A program made the translations under genes and the position numbers. A DNA stretch of 64,000 nt from M3007 sp964539805 (lineage in GTDB: Bacteria; Bacteroidota; Bacteroidia; Chitinophagales; Saprospiraceae). A model generated the notes under the pieces. That model was not told the origin of the DNA and did no database searches. It saw nothing but the letters and a program-made list of their open reading frames with translations. This document shows positions 31,101-41,000 of the stretch, in pieces. Location: contig CAZIKN010000017.1 in NCBI GenBank assembly GCA_964539805.1, positions 1-64,000 of the forward strand. The letters run 5' to 3'. Each line of letters opens with the position of its first letter. Positions within the stretch are counted from its first letter, which is position 1.

Positions 31101-34100
31101 TCTAATTCTACCGTTAGCGGGGATAAAACAGAACCTAACAGAGGTATTTTTGATGATTATTGGTTGGTGAAAACCAATAGCCTTGGTAAGATATTATGGC
31201 AAAAAACACTTGGCGGCAAAGTTAGTGACGCTTTGGAATCCATTCGTGTTACCAACGATGATGGATTTATGGTTAGCGGACAATCCAGTTCGGATAACGA
31301 TAATGATAAAACAGGAAAAAGGGTTGGTGCCAACGATATTTGGATCCTCAAACTCCGAAAGCAAAATACACTTTCTTGCCTCCCCAGCATCCCCCTCCAC
31401 AACCAAACCAATGTACCTACAGACACCAAAATCACCTGGCCCCCCGCCCTCGGCTGCGAGGATGGCTACCGCCTCAGCCTCGGCACCACGCCCGGCGGAT
31501 CCGACCTGCTGAACAATCAGGTCGTGGCGGACACCGCCTACCAGCCCGCGCAGCCGCTGCCTGCGAGCGATACGGTTTTTGTACGGGTGATACCCTTCAA
31601 TGGCGTGGGCGAAGCGAGCGGATGCGGGGAGTTTTGGTTTGTGACGGCAGGCAAAGGACTACATCAGCGCCGTGTCTTGGTAGAGGAGTTCACGCAAGCA
31701 TCCTGCCTTCCTTGCGCTTGGCAGAATCTTGCTTTCAATGCCATACTTGCTGCAAATACAGATAAAGTTACGGCCGTCAAATACCATGTATCCTGGCCAG
31801 GCTGTGACCCCATGAATAAGCACAACCCGACTGAGGTAGCTGATCGAGTGTCCTTTTATGGCGTAACTGGAGCGCCGAATGCCTTTTTGAACGGGGTGGG
31901 CGTTGTCAACGACTGCGGTGCTTTTATCGGTTCACCCGTTTGTGTGGACAGTGTTGACTTGACCAATGAAAACAACAAACTAACCCCCGTAACAATTGAC
32001 ATATCCCATACCGTAGCACCAGATTTCAGCACTGTAATGGTGACGGTTAAGGTGAGATCCGATGATGCAATCAGTGGCAACTTCCGCCTTCGTGCAGCGA
32101 TCACAGAAGAGAGCATCAACTTCGCCACACCACCCGGTGACAATGGCGAAAAAGACTTTACGGATGTGATGAAAAAGATGCTGCCCGATGCGAACGGTAC
32201 CGTCACGGGTTCCTTTTCAGCAGGCGAAGAAAAGATTTTTAGTTTTACATGGAAGCCCGAAAATTTCTATAATCTCGGCAAAATCAAAGCGGTAGCGTGG
32301 CTACAAGACGATGACACAAAAGAGGTATGGCAGTCAAATCTCTCAGTACCGAATATTCAAGGTGGTGGTGGTAACTTTGCCAATGTGCAGATAGGTGCCC
32401 AAACTATTTGTACGTCCAATTGGGTCCCCACTTGCGAGATAAAAAACACAGGTTCGGTGGTGATAACTCGTGCAGACTTCGAGTATAATGTCAATGGCGG
32501 CGCATGGCTGCCTTACCAGTGGATCGGACAACTCAACCCGAGCGACACCACACAAGTGACCTTGCCGGATATTGTGTTTACGCAACCGGGCACCAACCAA
32601 GTCAAGATCCGACTCATAGAGACCAATACAGGCACTCCACTCAATCAGGCCGACGGGGCCAACACGGTATTGATCCAGGCTATGTACACCACGAAGCCCC
32701 TCCCCGTAATCCATGACTTCGAAGGTACAATTTTTCCGCCTGACGGTTTTGGCTTGAATAACGAAGGGAGTTGTAGTGTGTACGGCTGGACTTCCATCCC
32801 TCAAGCTAGTGGAGGGTACAATGCCAGTGCAAAGTCACTCGCTTGTGAATTCTTCAAGATTCCAAAAGGCAAAACGGTGGAACTGTACCTCCCGCGTATG
32901 GATCTTACTAGTGTGACGGGCGCAAAACTCACGTTTGACCACGCTAAAGCAAATTATGACGCCGCAGGCAATGACGACCGCCTCGTCATAGAGGTGTCCA
33001 CAGACTGCGGCGCCACTTGGGCCACTGTGTTCGACAAACAAGGCAATGCATTGGCTACTGCACCCTTTGTGGGGGCCCTCTGGTTGCCTGCCAGCGGTGA
33101 CTGGATAAGCAATGAAATTGATTTCACGCCGTATGTAGGCCAGTCAGAAGTGCTCGTTCGCCTGCGTGGCATTAGTGACTTCGGCAACAACCTATATATG
33201 GATAATATCACAGTTATGAACAGTGCTTGCACTACCCCTAACATCTCCGCCCTCGGCGACACCCTCACCTGCACTACCCCTGTCGGCATGCTGCAAGGCA
33301 ACTCCGCCACACCCGGCGCAACCTACTCGTGGTCAGGTCCCAACGGCTTTTCCTCTACCCAGCAAAACCCACCCGTGAACGTAGCGGGTACTTATATCCT
33401 GACCGTCAACGACCCAACAAACGCCTGCTCCGCCCGCGATACGGTTGTGGTGGAGGCAGCCGTTGGAGTCCCCTCAGCCACCATCGGCACGCCCAACGGC
33501 ACCCTGCTGAGTTGTACCGTGGATTCCCTTCGCCTGATTGCGCCCGCAGGGGCTGGTTATACTTATGCCTGGTCAAATGGGGCCAAAACGGCACAAATCA
33601 TTACAAAAACACCTGGAACTTATACCCTCACCGTCACGAACACCCAAAACGGGTGTACCGCTGTAAATTTCGTGGTTGTGGAAAAAAACACGCAAAAACC
33701 CGATGCCAATGCCCTTGGGGGCGAACTGCCCTGCAAAAACCCCTTTGTCGTTTTGCAGGGCCAATCCAATACAGCTGGCGTCAGCTATGCCTGGACAGGC
33801 CCCAATGGCTTCACCACCAATCAGCAAAACCCGCCCGTCAGTGTGGCAGGCTCCTATACCCTGACGGTGCAAAACCCGCAAAACGGCTGTACCAGCACGG
33901 CTGTCACCACGGTGACCCCTCAAGTTTTCCCCACGGCATCGGTAGGAAAACCCAATGGACTTGTTTTGAATTGTGATCTGGTTACCTTGTCGCTCCAGGC
34001 CTCTGGCGCTGACCAATACAACTGGGCCGGGCCGGGCGGATTTACCGCCGCACAGGCAGAAATCAGCGTAAATACAGCGGGAATTTATACGGTCACCGTC

Positions 34101-37100
34101 ACCACATCAGCCAACGGGTGTTCGTCCACGATGACCACCAGCATCAGCCAGGATATTGACAAGCCCACTGCTGCAGCTACAGGCGGCCTGATTACCTGTG
34201 CGCAAACCTCAGTCGCAATAACGGGCAATAGCAATACCCCGAACGTGGGCTACACCTGGGCTGGGCCCAATAATTTTGCCACAACCCAACAAAACCCTTT
34301 GGTCACGGTGGCAGGCACTTATTTCCTCACCGTGCGCAATACACAAAATGGTTGCACCAGCATGGCCTCAGCCCTGGTCATCGCGGACAAACAGCACCCG
34401 GATTCGAGCATCACGGCACCTAACGGATTGGAAATCAGTTGCAAGCGCCCTGCCCTGCCTCTTGAGGGCAAACTTGCCAACGGGCTTACCTATAAATGGG
34501 CCGGCCCCAATAATTTTAGTGCCAATACGCTGCAAGCCAACATCGCGCTGGCCGGCACCTACACCATCACCGTGACCAATCCGCAAAACGGCTGCAGCAG
34601 CACCAATAGCGTCAGCATAACGGAGAATACCCAAAAACCGGACGTGTCGGCCATTGGCGGCATACTGAACTGCGGTGCCGGGGCCACTGTGACCTTGCAA
34701 GGCCAATCCAACACCGCCAACGCCAGTTACAGCTGGAGCGGGCCAAACAATTTTACAAGCGCTTTGCAAAATCCCACCGTGAATGTGGTAGGGACCTATA
34801 CCCTGACGGTGCAAAACCCGCAAAACGGCTGTACCCAGAGCATGGTCACCAGCGTTGTGCCATCAAGCAAGCCGCCAGCAGCCGTTTCAGCCCAAAACGG
34901 GCTTCAACTCAATTGTAAATTCAACACGCTGCCCCTCTTGGCCTCTGGCGGCGATGCCTATATATGGTCAGGTGGTTTAGGCAGCAATGCCGACGCAAGT
35001 ATTTCCAATCCGGGTATTTACACGGTGACGGTCACCAACAATTTGACCCAATGCAGCGCAACGGCTACCGTGAACATCAACCAAAGCATCAGCCCACCCA
35101 CAGTTTTTGCCACCGCTAACGGTGCTTTGACCTGCACACAGAAAAATGCGACCTTGTTGGGCAATTCCAATACTGCCGGCGCGACGTATGCCTGGATTGG
35201 CCCCAACAACTTTGCCAGTGCACAGCAGAATCCCGTGGTGGGTGCTGCGGGTGTCTATACCCTTACGGTGACAGGGCCCAACTTCTGTACGGCTACTGCC
35301 AGTACCGAACTAAAAGGCTCGCCTTCCCTGCCCCAGATTGCAGTCACGGCGGGTACTATAACCTGCAAACAGCCCATTGCTGAGCTGATTGGCAACTCAG
35401 ATATAGCCGGATCTCAGTTTTTGTGGGAAGCACCGGGCGGTACTGCTTTTTACAGCGGCGCAAAGGTTAGTGTTAATCTGCCGGGCGTATATACGCTCAC
35501 CGTGACTTCCAGTCCGGGTTGTACGGCCTCCATTAGCGTTTTGGTGGCCGACAGCACCGCCAAACCATTGGTAAATGCCGCAGGCGGTGCGTTAGGCTGT
35601 ATCAGCAAGTCCGTACAGTTGCAGGGCGGCTCGGCTGTTCCGGGCGCAACATTTGCCTGGAGCGGGCCAAATAATTTCAGCAACAACTCCGCCAACCCGG
35701 TAGTGCTGTTGGCAGGAAATTACACCCTTACCGTAACCGATCCTGCAAACGGATGCACGAACAGCAAAACTATAATCGTGCTGCCGGAAAAAATACTCAA
35801 TCCAGGGATACAAGGTACTCTTGCTTTTTGCACAGGAAGCTCCACTTCACTCGGTGCGGATACCGGTTTTGAATCTTATGAATGGGCGCATGGCCCCAAA
35901 ACCAACAATATTGCTGTGGACAAGCCGGGAGTCTATGTCCTCAAAGTGACCGATTCAGAGGGCTGCACTGGCACCCAGAGCGTCAGCGTGGCCCAGTGGC
36001 CCTCACCCAATGCGCTGCTTTTGAGCAGTGCGGACACGGTGTGCGCCAATACCGAGGTGATTTTGAGTGCAGGTGGCGGCACATTGTACCGTTTTTCTGC
36101 CAATGGACAGTTTTTGAGTGATTTCAGCAGTAAAAACACCTTGCAGATACAGCCAACACAAACTACGGTCATTGGGGTGCTGGTGAAGGATGCCAATGGC
36201 TGCACGGACAGTACGTCTTTGGCCGAGCCATCGGGCTTCAAAACAATAAAGGTGAACGTACAGGCTTCCCCAAACTTAGGGGCCGCCACCTTGAGTGCCA
36301 TAAAAGATTGCCCGGGCTTGCCTATTCGTGTATTGCTCAATATGCCCAAATGCCCGGATGCCACTTATGTCATAAACTACCAAATCAACGGACAGGCCAT
36401 AAAAAGTACCAATGTGACTGTGGCAGCTGGCCTTGGCGTATTGGACATTGGCCTACAACCCGCTGGCAGCTTGGTATGCAATATCGTTACTGTGCGAACG
36501 CTTGGCACCAGCTGTGCCGCTAATTATCCGCCGGGCAATGCCCTGACCATCAATGTATTGCCTGAATTGAAAGGTCAATTGGACACCACCATCTGTTTTA
36601 CGCAGTCCTTGGTCCTAAACGGGAAAACCTACAACCAGAACGGGACTTATACTGTAGCACTGAAAAGCACCGCTGGATGTGACAGCACCTTGATCCTAAA
36701 CCTGAAAACGGTTACTAAATTTGAACTGGAAAAAGTGGTATCTTTCTGTGAAAACGGCTTTTACCTGTTTTATGGAGATAGTTTGCGAACGCCCGGTTTT
36801 TACAGCAAAACACGGCCTGGCACACAGGGCTGCGACACCTTGGTGCGGCTTATCCTGACTCAGGATGTATCAATTAATTCTTACTTGAAGCGTAGCATCT
36901 GCCCAGGTGCGACCTACACGGTTGGCGATAGCATTTTCAGCAAAAAAGGCTTTTATCAGGTCTTTTTGACCTCAAAATCTGGCTGTGACAGTGTGGTTAA
37001 CCTCACTTTAGACGTGCATCCGCTGGAACTGAGTTTCAGGGACTCCGTGGTCAATGCCTGCGAAAACCAATCCGTATTGCTGGCCCCGCTCGTCAAGGGC

Positions 37101-37988
37101 TGTACGACCTGCAAGTACCAGTGGAGCCAGGGCGGCGCTTCGGCCACCAAATTCGTCAGCGCCATCGGCGAGCAAACCCACAGCGTCACCGTCACGGACG
37201 CCAACAACTGCAAGCTGTCGGCCAGCGTACAGGTGAATGCCCAGCCGACCTATGATCTGGAGCAGGAGGCTCTGCTCTGTCCGGGCGATACCATCCAAGC
37301 GGGCACACTCAAGATTACAAAGGCTGGTCAATATTTTCTTGATCTGAAATCCCAATTTGGCTGCGACAGTATGGTGACCTTAAGTGTAAAGCCATTTGAC
37401 AACCAACAACTCGAGGCCCGACGCGATACCCTGTTGTTGGCCCCGCAAAGCAGCACAGGCGAAATCCGCTTGGCGGAGAATGATAAAAAACCATCGAATT
37501 ATAGTATTGAATTGCTTGAAAAACAAAGCTCCATACACGGGAAAGCCACCCTTTCCAATAAGGATAAAATTACTTATACCCTAAACAGTGCATCTTTTTC
37601 CGGTATAGATTCCTTGCGCTATGTATTGTGCCCGGAACTGGGCTGTCCGGAAGCCTGTGACTCGGCGTGGTTGGTGGTCTTGGTACAAGCAGGTTCATTA
37701 GAAGAGGCCATGAAAACCATGCCCAACTTCATCAGCCCGGAATTGGAAGATGGTAAAAACGACCAATTTGATCCCATTCGGCACTTAGTACTTCGTGGCA
37801 TCATTGTGCAATCATCCGAACTACTGATCCTGAACCGATGGGGCGAAGTAATCCACCGAAGCGAGGACGGCCGCTGGGACGGGCGAGTGAATGGTCAATT
37901 GGTGCCTCCGGCCACTTACTACTATCGGCTCATTTTGCAAACGGGCGAGGAACGGGTGGTAAAGGGGCCAATAGGGGTACTGAGATAG
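25146..37988 (+). CDS. Giant modular T9SS surface protein 2 (beta-helix, LRR, PKD, Omp28-like, CHU_C)
   Basis: A 4280-aa protein. Order: signal peptide (MRIKYIFTLVTAVYLGDAQGQ); right-handed beta-helix beginning NNNGVGSLRQAITCANSD (25230-26150); leucine-rich repeats (26400-27230); PKD-like domains (27360-29050); Fn3-like modules at about 29080, 29800 and 31372; seven repeats of about 60 aa with TSDGGYIIGG and WQKTYGG (30110-31370); an Omp28/thioredoxin-like domain starting VLVEEFTQASCLPCAWQN with a CxxC pair (31660-32350); a jelly-roll-like region (32700-33230); PKD/Ig-like repeats (33235-35800); a C-terminal region closely related to giant protein 1; and a CHU_C sorting domain (NFISPELEDGKND, LILNRWGEVIHRS). 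Likely a T9SS-secreted adhesin. Ligands unknown. Confidence 0.9.
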   Translation: MRIKYIFTLVTAVYLGDAQGQCPAPGTTSIEVTNTNNNGVGSLRQAITCANSDPALDTITFNIPGVGPHTIKPTSSLPTITAENVVMDGSTQNGGIILDGSLSNLLAINGSHFTLLKCKIIDNTGNNGISLTIRSPNCIIGMPGKGNVFGSSELSIVSQTTGTNLTIQGNYFGCDTNFVEIPISNSAITVTASGAIIGGCNSGEANIFGKTTTGVVISGDNTQVLCNYFGTNPDETVSFVNFNAVRVDVDNATVSGNLIKNYTFANSGTTGIWCSDGANNTITDNIIRDSRRGIRITGGGPHHITNNSIFCNTIAGIQLVSGNNNMAAPVITSASPDLINGTTVANATVEVFTHDNAGCSGNPPCQGKTYIGTTTANGSGAWSLSGPFNPPLQTGDQLTATASSANHTSPFSSCATVVCTHPDKAALIELYEATNGPGWTNTWDTTSCDVCSWYGVGCNANGRVVCIDMDGVGQCQWDQNGSGNGLNGTIPDLALPELIDLNLSFNNNLTGNIPNFSGIPKLERLNLYQISVEGPIPNFSNFPNLTGMGISGTNITGPLPAFDNLPKLRALGVTNNSQLDGPIPNLSNRPMLDDVQLWGNKLNGGILNITNSPLLRGLELYSNNLTGPIPAFNLPNLQILYLDNNQLTGNLPTLTLPNLQAIRVNNNNLSGCFPPTYSAFCTKTYNFSNNPLLPWEGDFSQFCANQPQIAAPCDNVNTPGADEIYPDCSCDLSCPVYTASLSGTTTICRGNSTDISFNFSDGTPPYNVTWTGGTLTGISNGHTESVSPTVTTTYTISSATDANGCTATPIGPVTITVIDVVNLGAISGSNNVCANQSTNYSVPAVSGVTTYNWTAPPGATITAGQGTPNITVDWNGAASGDLCVEAVNDCGTGTPSCRAITVTPLPAAPDPVTGEATVCVGAAYTYTIDAVPNATSYNWTVPSNATLLSGQGSVTASIRWNSAGSGDVCVRAQNSCGNSTYNCLSVSAVAIPTVPVFLAGNFNPCETATLDYGVTPQAAFNDYQWTYSNGGNISAGQGTPNITMEWLGASDGQLCVTASSDLCNTDRTACRNVTIKPLPPAPSYISADDVLCVGDTGIYVLTPIAGATSYNWTANGGQFIENQTVSTVKIKWLDPTFTTMEVSANNSCGTGPSTFEPTVLVSEPVPPTITGALSFCVGGSTILDAGAGYSAYKWSNGPATRSITVGNAGTYTVTVTASNGCKSSASATVIVGASLSPVITGPSVFCSGSELLDAGSGYDTYSWAGPNGFTANTRQINAGATGTYTVTVSNNSGCTGTDTHTLSLAAPPVSSSVLLLPLPNAVNVSTATSIKWSVTKGCVVGYQLSLGTNPGASDLLNSAIVPDTFYQPAQALPAGQTIFVRIVPYNGAGGANGVQEFSFVTAGGICPPPGFPALSKTCSSAPLFCQGLHGYCNTLGGDNMPTPFPGCTAFQLGDPSWIAFIAGTTEISIRVTPSNCVASGGNNGMQGGIYASCIAQPIDLQCQCTTNPFILTATNFVVGQKYYMVLDGCNGSVCDYALEVLKGSTLTPLCADTLLIPGHQATQVATNTVLRWSAAPGAGCIDGYRLSIGTTPGSSDILNNQVVADTVYQPAQPFPSGDTVYVRVKPFNGFGEASGCQEFWFVTAAGISVDTLPPCIEWQKTIGALEEDGLRIAQPTTDGGYILGGYSNSGQSGDKKAVNKGAFDYWILKVNATGSIIWQQTLGGVNDDVLSDIYQTSDGGYIIGGSSGSGISGDKTGNNRGISDYWIIKTGPTGNILWQKTYGGNDEDLLSRIRPSLDGGYIVGGTSKSGISGDKNEMNRGKKDFWVLKLNNQGNIVWQKTYGGNDDDILKAIQQSSDGGYIIGGTSSSNISSEKQENSRGLSDYWVIKLDALGNQQWQKTIGGHIHDDLADLQQTTDNGYIIGGSSISDKNGEKSEDRIGNYDYWVVKLDELGKIQWQNTIGGGAGDFLTSIVLNDNGYIFGGKSNSTVSGDKTEPNRGIFDDYWLVKTNSLGKILWQKTLGGKVSDALESIRVTNDDGFMVSGQSSSDNDNDKTGKRVGANDIWILKLRKQNTLSCLPSIPLHNQTNVPTDTKITWPPALGCEDGYRLSLGTTPGGSDLLNNQVVADTAYQPAQPLPASDTVFVRVIPFNGVGEASGCGEFWFVTAGKGLHQRRVLVEEFTQASCLPCAWQNLAFNAILAANTDKVTAVKYHVSWPGCDPMNKHNPTEVADRVSFYGVTGAPNAFLNGVGVVNDCGAFIGSPVCVDSVDLTNENNKLTPVTIDISHTVAPDFSTVMVTVKVRSDDAISGNFRLRAAITEESINFATPPGDNGEKDFTDVMKKMLPDANGTVTGSFSAGEEKIFSFTWKPENFYNLGKIKAVAWLQDDDTKEVWQSNLSVPNIQGGGGNFANVQIGAQTICTSNWVPTCEIKNTGSVVITRADFEYNVNGGAWLPYQWIGQLNPSDTTQVTLPDIVFTQPGTNQVKIRLIETNTGTPLNQADGANTVLIQAMYTTKPLPVIHDFEGTIFPPDGFGLNNEGSCSVYGWTSIPQASGGYNASAKSLACEFFKIPKGKTVELYLPRMDLTSVTGAKLTFDHAKANYDAAGNDDRLVIEVSTDCGATWATVFDKQGNALATAPFVGALWLPASGDWISNEIDFTPYVGQSEVLVRLRGISDFGNNLYMDNITVMNSACTTPNISALGDTLTCTTPVGMLQGNSATPGATYSWSGPNGFSSTQQNPPVNVAGTYILTVNDPTNACSARDTVVVEAAVGVPSATIGTPNGTLLSCTVDSLRLIAPAGAGYTYAWSNGAKTAQIITKTPGTYTLTVTNTQNGCTAVNFVVVEKNTQKPDANALGGELPCKNPFVVLQGQSNTAGVSYAWTGPNGFTTNQQNPPVSVAGSYTLTVQNPQNGCTSTAVTTVTPQVFPTASVGKPNGLVLNCDLVTLSLQASGADQYNWAGPGGFTAAQAEISVNTAGIYTVTVTTSANGCSSTMTTSISQDIDKPTAAATGGLITCAQTSVAITGNSNTPNVGYTWAGPNNFATTQQNPLVTVAGTYFLTVRNTQNGCTSMASALVIADKQHPDSSITAPNGLEISCKRPALPLEGKLANGLTYKWAGPNNFSANTLQANIALAGTYTITVTNPQNGCSSTNSVSITENTQKPDVSAIGGILNCGAGATVTLQGQSNTANASYSWSGPNNFTSALQNPTVNVVGTYTLTVQNPQNGCTQSMVTSVVPSSKPPAAVSAQNGLQLNCKFNTLPLLASGGDAYIWSGGLGSNADASISNPGIYTVTVTNNLTQCSATATVNINQSISPPTVFATANGALTCTQKNATLLGNSNTAGATYAWIGPNNFASAQQNPVVGAAGVYTLTVTGPNFCTATASTELKGSPSLPQIAVTAGTITCKQPIAELIGNSDIAGSQFLWEAPGGTAFYSGAKVSVNLPGVYTLTVTSSPGCTASISVLVADSTAKPLVNAAGGALGCISKSVQLQGGSAVPGATFAWSGPNNFSNNSANPVVLLAGNYTLTVTDPANGCTNSKTIIVLPEKILNPGIQGTLAFCTGSSTSLGADTGFESYEWAHGPKTNNIAVDKPGVYVLKVTDSEGCTGTQSVSVAQWPSPNALLLSSADTVCANTEVILSAGGGTLYRFSANGQFLSDFSSKNTLQIQPTQTTVIGVLVKDANGCTDSTSLAEPSGFKTIKVNVQASPNLGAATLSAIKDCPGLPIRVLLNMPKCPDATYVINYQINGQAIKSTNVTVAAGLGVLDIGLQPAGSLVCNIVTVRTLGTSCAANYPPGNALTINVLPELKGQLDTTICFTQSLVLNGKTYNQNGTYTVALKSTAGCDSTLILNLKTVTKFELEKVVSFCENGFYLFYGDSLRTPGFYSKTRPGTQGCDTLVRLILTQDVSINSYLKRSICPGATYTVGDSIFSKKGFYQVFLTSKSGCDSVVNLTLDVHPLELSFRDSVVNACENQSVLLAPLVKGCTTCKYQWSQGGASATKFVSAIGEQTHSVTVTDANNCKLSASVQVNAQPTYDLEQEALLCPGDTIQAGTLKITKAGQYFLDLKSQFGCDSMVTLSVKPFDNQQLEARRDTLLLAPQSSTGEIRLAENDKKPSNYSIELLEKQSSIHGKATLSNKDKITYTLNSASFSGIDSLRYVLCPELGCPEACDSAWLVVLVQAGSLEEAMKTMPNFISPELEDGKNDQFDPIRHLVLRGIIVQSSELLILNRWGEVIHRSEDGRWDGRVNGQLVPPATYYYRLILQTGEERVVKGPIGVLR
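30110..31370 (+). repeat. Seven ~180-bp tandem repeats within giant gene 2
   Basis: Each unit encodes about 60 aa with the pattern WQKTYGG, D(D/E)D, TSDGGYIIGG, SGDK, RG-DYW(V/I)(I/V)K. The units resemble beta-propeller blades of the kind seen in T9SS substrates. Nucleotide identity among units is moderate, unlike the block in giant gene 1. Confidence 0.8.
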
Positions 37989-37993
37989 GTTTT

Positions 37994-38056
37994 GTTTTTG
38001 TATCTGATAGTCATATGATGAACTGGAGTCATCGTATGACTATCAGATACAAAAAC
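37994..38056. repeat. REP-like palindrome between the convergent giant genes
   Basis: About 30-bp arms, GTTTTTGTATCTGATAGTCA and its inverse, with two changes in the left core (CATATGATGA for CATACGATGA). It fills almost the whole 75-bp gap between the stop codons of giant genes 2 and 3 and is the only candidate bidirectional terminator there. Confidence 0.8.
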
Positions 38057-38063
38057 CAAAAAC

Positions 38064-41000
38064 TTACCGTATCACATTGATCGCACCTTTGATCCATTCT
38101 ATTTCGCCGCCGACTTTGAACTCAAAAGTGAAATAGTAGGTGGCTTTAGGGACAGGATCGCCATGTTTTTTGCCGTTCCAGGCTTGATAGGCATCGTCGG
38201 ACCTATAGATCACCTCGCCCCAGCGGTTGATGACAAAGAGTTTTTCACTACCTGGGTCGGGGAATATTTCGTTGTCTGTCAAGTGTTTAAGGGGATCAAA
38301 AAAGTCGTTTTGCCCGTCATCATCCGGGGTAATAAAGTTTGAAATACGTTTTTTTATTGTTTCCAGGTCGCCAGTCTGAAAACGGATGGTTAACCAAGCC
38401 TGTTCGCAGAGCGCCGGGCAGCCGCCCTCCGGGCAAAGGACATACAACAGCGAATCTTTACCCTGGGCACTGATGACGGGCGTGTAGCGCAGTCGCCCGT
38501 CAGGCAACACTGTTACCGTACCGGTAGTTGGCCCTTGAGCTATTTCCAGGCTGTATTTATCTGGCACCACATCATTGTCCAAAACGCTAATTTCAACGGT
38601 TTTGGGATCAAAGGGCATATTGAACACATCGGCCTCCGCTGTGAGAAGGGAGCTGTCAAACTGTGCAACTTTTAGGATTAGTATGCTATCACAGCCTTCT
38701 ATTGTAGTAAATTTGCAATCATTATAAATACCTGGTTGTGTGATACTTTTGCCACAATATTTTAGCGTAATACCGGGGCACAAAAAAGTATCTATTTGCA
38801 CCTTTACCGCATCTTTCAGGTAAACTCTTACGGTATCCGAATCGGTACAGCCTGCGGCATTGGTCACCGTGACGGCATATTCGCCAAACTGTTTGACAGT
38901 GATAACATTCAGGTTGCTGCCCGTTGACCAAGAGTAGGCATCTGCAGGGCCTGCATCGAGTTTTATGCCTGCCCCGGGCAGGGTGCACCGACCGATGTCT
39001 GCCCCGAGGTCAACCGTGATTTTGGGGCCAATGATAACATTTCTGGTGGCCGTGGCCGTACAGGTATTGGCATCGGTAATGGTCACCGTATAGATACCCG
39101 GTGTTGTTGGGCTGATTTGTTTTGTATTTTGTCCGCCCGACCATTCATATTTCGGATAGTTTTGGTTCACCTGCATTTTGGCAGGATTGCCATCACAAAT
39201 GGCAACCAGCAGGGCGATGTTCACCTGGGGGGCTGGAAACGCCTGCGTGGTGATCTGGGTTGTAGCCGTACAGCCAGCGCTATTTTTAACGGTGACGGTA
39301 TAGGTGCCCACATTGAGAACCGATATGGCAGAACCTGTGCTGCCCGTGGACCAGGCATAAGCAGTTATCCCTGCACTACCCGCATTAAGCACGGCGGCCT
39401 GTGTGCCGCATATCGCACCGCTACCCTCTATTTTAGCGGTGGGCAGTGCCACAGTGGCCCCCACGGTTATGCTGGCCGTGGCCGTACAGCCGTTTGCATC
39501 TGTGGTGGTGACCGTGTAAGTGCCCGGGGCGTTTACCATAACAGATGATGTCTGTTGTGTGATACTGCCCGACCATTTCCAACTCTGATAACTGCCGTTC
39601 ACGGTCAGGGTTGCTGAGCCATTGCAGAGATTGCTCGGCCCTTGTATCACAGGAGCCAGTGCACCCGTACACCCCACTTGCAAGCGTATGGTACGGCTGT
39701 ACAGGATAAGCTCGGGAGCAAGGGGGTTGGTAACCTTCACCGTCCATTTGCCTGCATGAACAGGTTGAAGGCCCGGGATTATCAGGTTATTGTTGCCTGC
39801 CTGGTCTTGATTTGGCTGTTCAATGCCGTCTTTATACCATTTATATTTATTGGTGGTAACTGCTTCATCAAAATCCAGGGAGAAGTCAAGGTTTTGGCCC
39901 GCATTGCGTACAAGCAGGGTGTCATGAAAGACCGAGTCTTGGTTTTCATAAAGGTAATCACACAGGTCGGGCATACAATTGGTAGATACACTGGCATCTA
40001 TCTTGTTTTTTGAAGGGAGAATATCCTCAAAAGTGAAGCGATTTGCCAATAAGGCCAGGTATGCCAATTTGGGGCATTTGGCAAAGTCCGGCACCTCCCC
40101 GCTCAAACGGTTGGCGCTGCAATTGACCACTTGCAGATTGGGCAATTTGGTAAAATTGGGTATGCTGCCGCTTAATTCATTTGCAATACATGAGAACCTG
40201 ATCAAATTGGGCAAATTGGAAAAATCAGGTATTTTCCCGGTCAAGTCGTTATCCCAGCAGTAAAAACCCAACAGATTAGGCAGGTTTTTAAAGTCAGGGA
40301 TGCTACCACTCAATTTATTGACTGGGCAGTCGAACACTTGAAGATTAGGCAGGTTTGAAAAATCCGGGATATTTCCAGTTAATTTATTATATGCACAGTA
40401 AAAGCCCTGCAAATTGGGCAGATTTTTAAAATCAGGTATGCTACCGCTAAAGTTGTTGTAATTACAAACGAAAACTTTAAGATTAGGCAGTCCTTTGAAG
40501 TCTGGTATGTTGCCGACCAATTGGTTGCTGTCGCAGTGCAGCTCCTCCAATTTGGGTAGGTTCAAGTCGGGCAAATTACCTGCAAGCCCCTTCTTGCTTA
40601 AGAATAAGCCCGTCACACACGAACCTGTAATCGTTACGCCATCCCAGGTTTTCATCGGTTTCGTCAAATCCCACTTGTTCGTCCAGTTTGCCCCTCCGGT
40701 GGCATCATACAGTTTGACCAATTCCAAAGAATCATTCTTCGGATTACAGGCTCCCGGGTCGGGTATCACCTGTATGCGTATGGCGCGGCTGCGCAGGGTG
40801 AGCAGGGGGGCGGCTGGGTTGGTCACCTGCACATAATAGGTGCCGGCATCCGAGGGCTGTACGTTTTTAAATTCGCGCTGGTTGGTTGTCAATAAGGGCT
40901 GGCCACTGCTGGATGAACCCTTGAACCATTGATAGCGATTGCCGGTGACTGCGGCATCAATACCCAGATCAACGACAAAGGTCTCGTTGGCATTTTTGAT

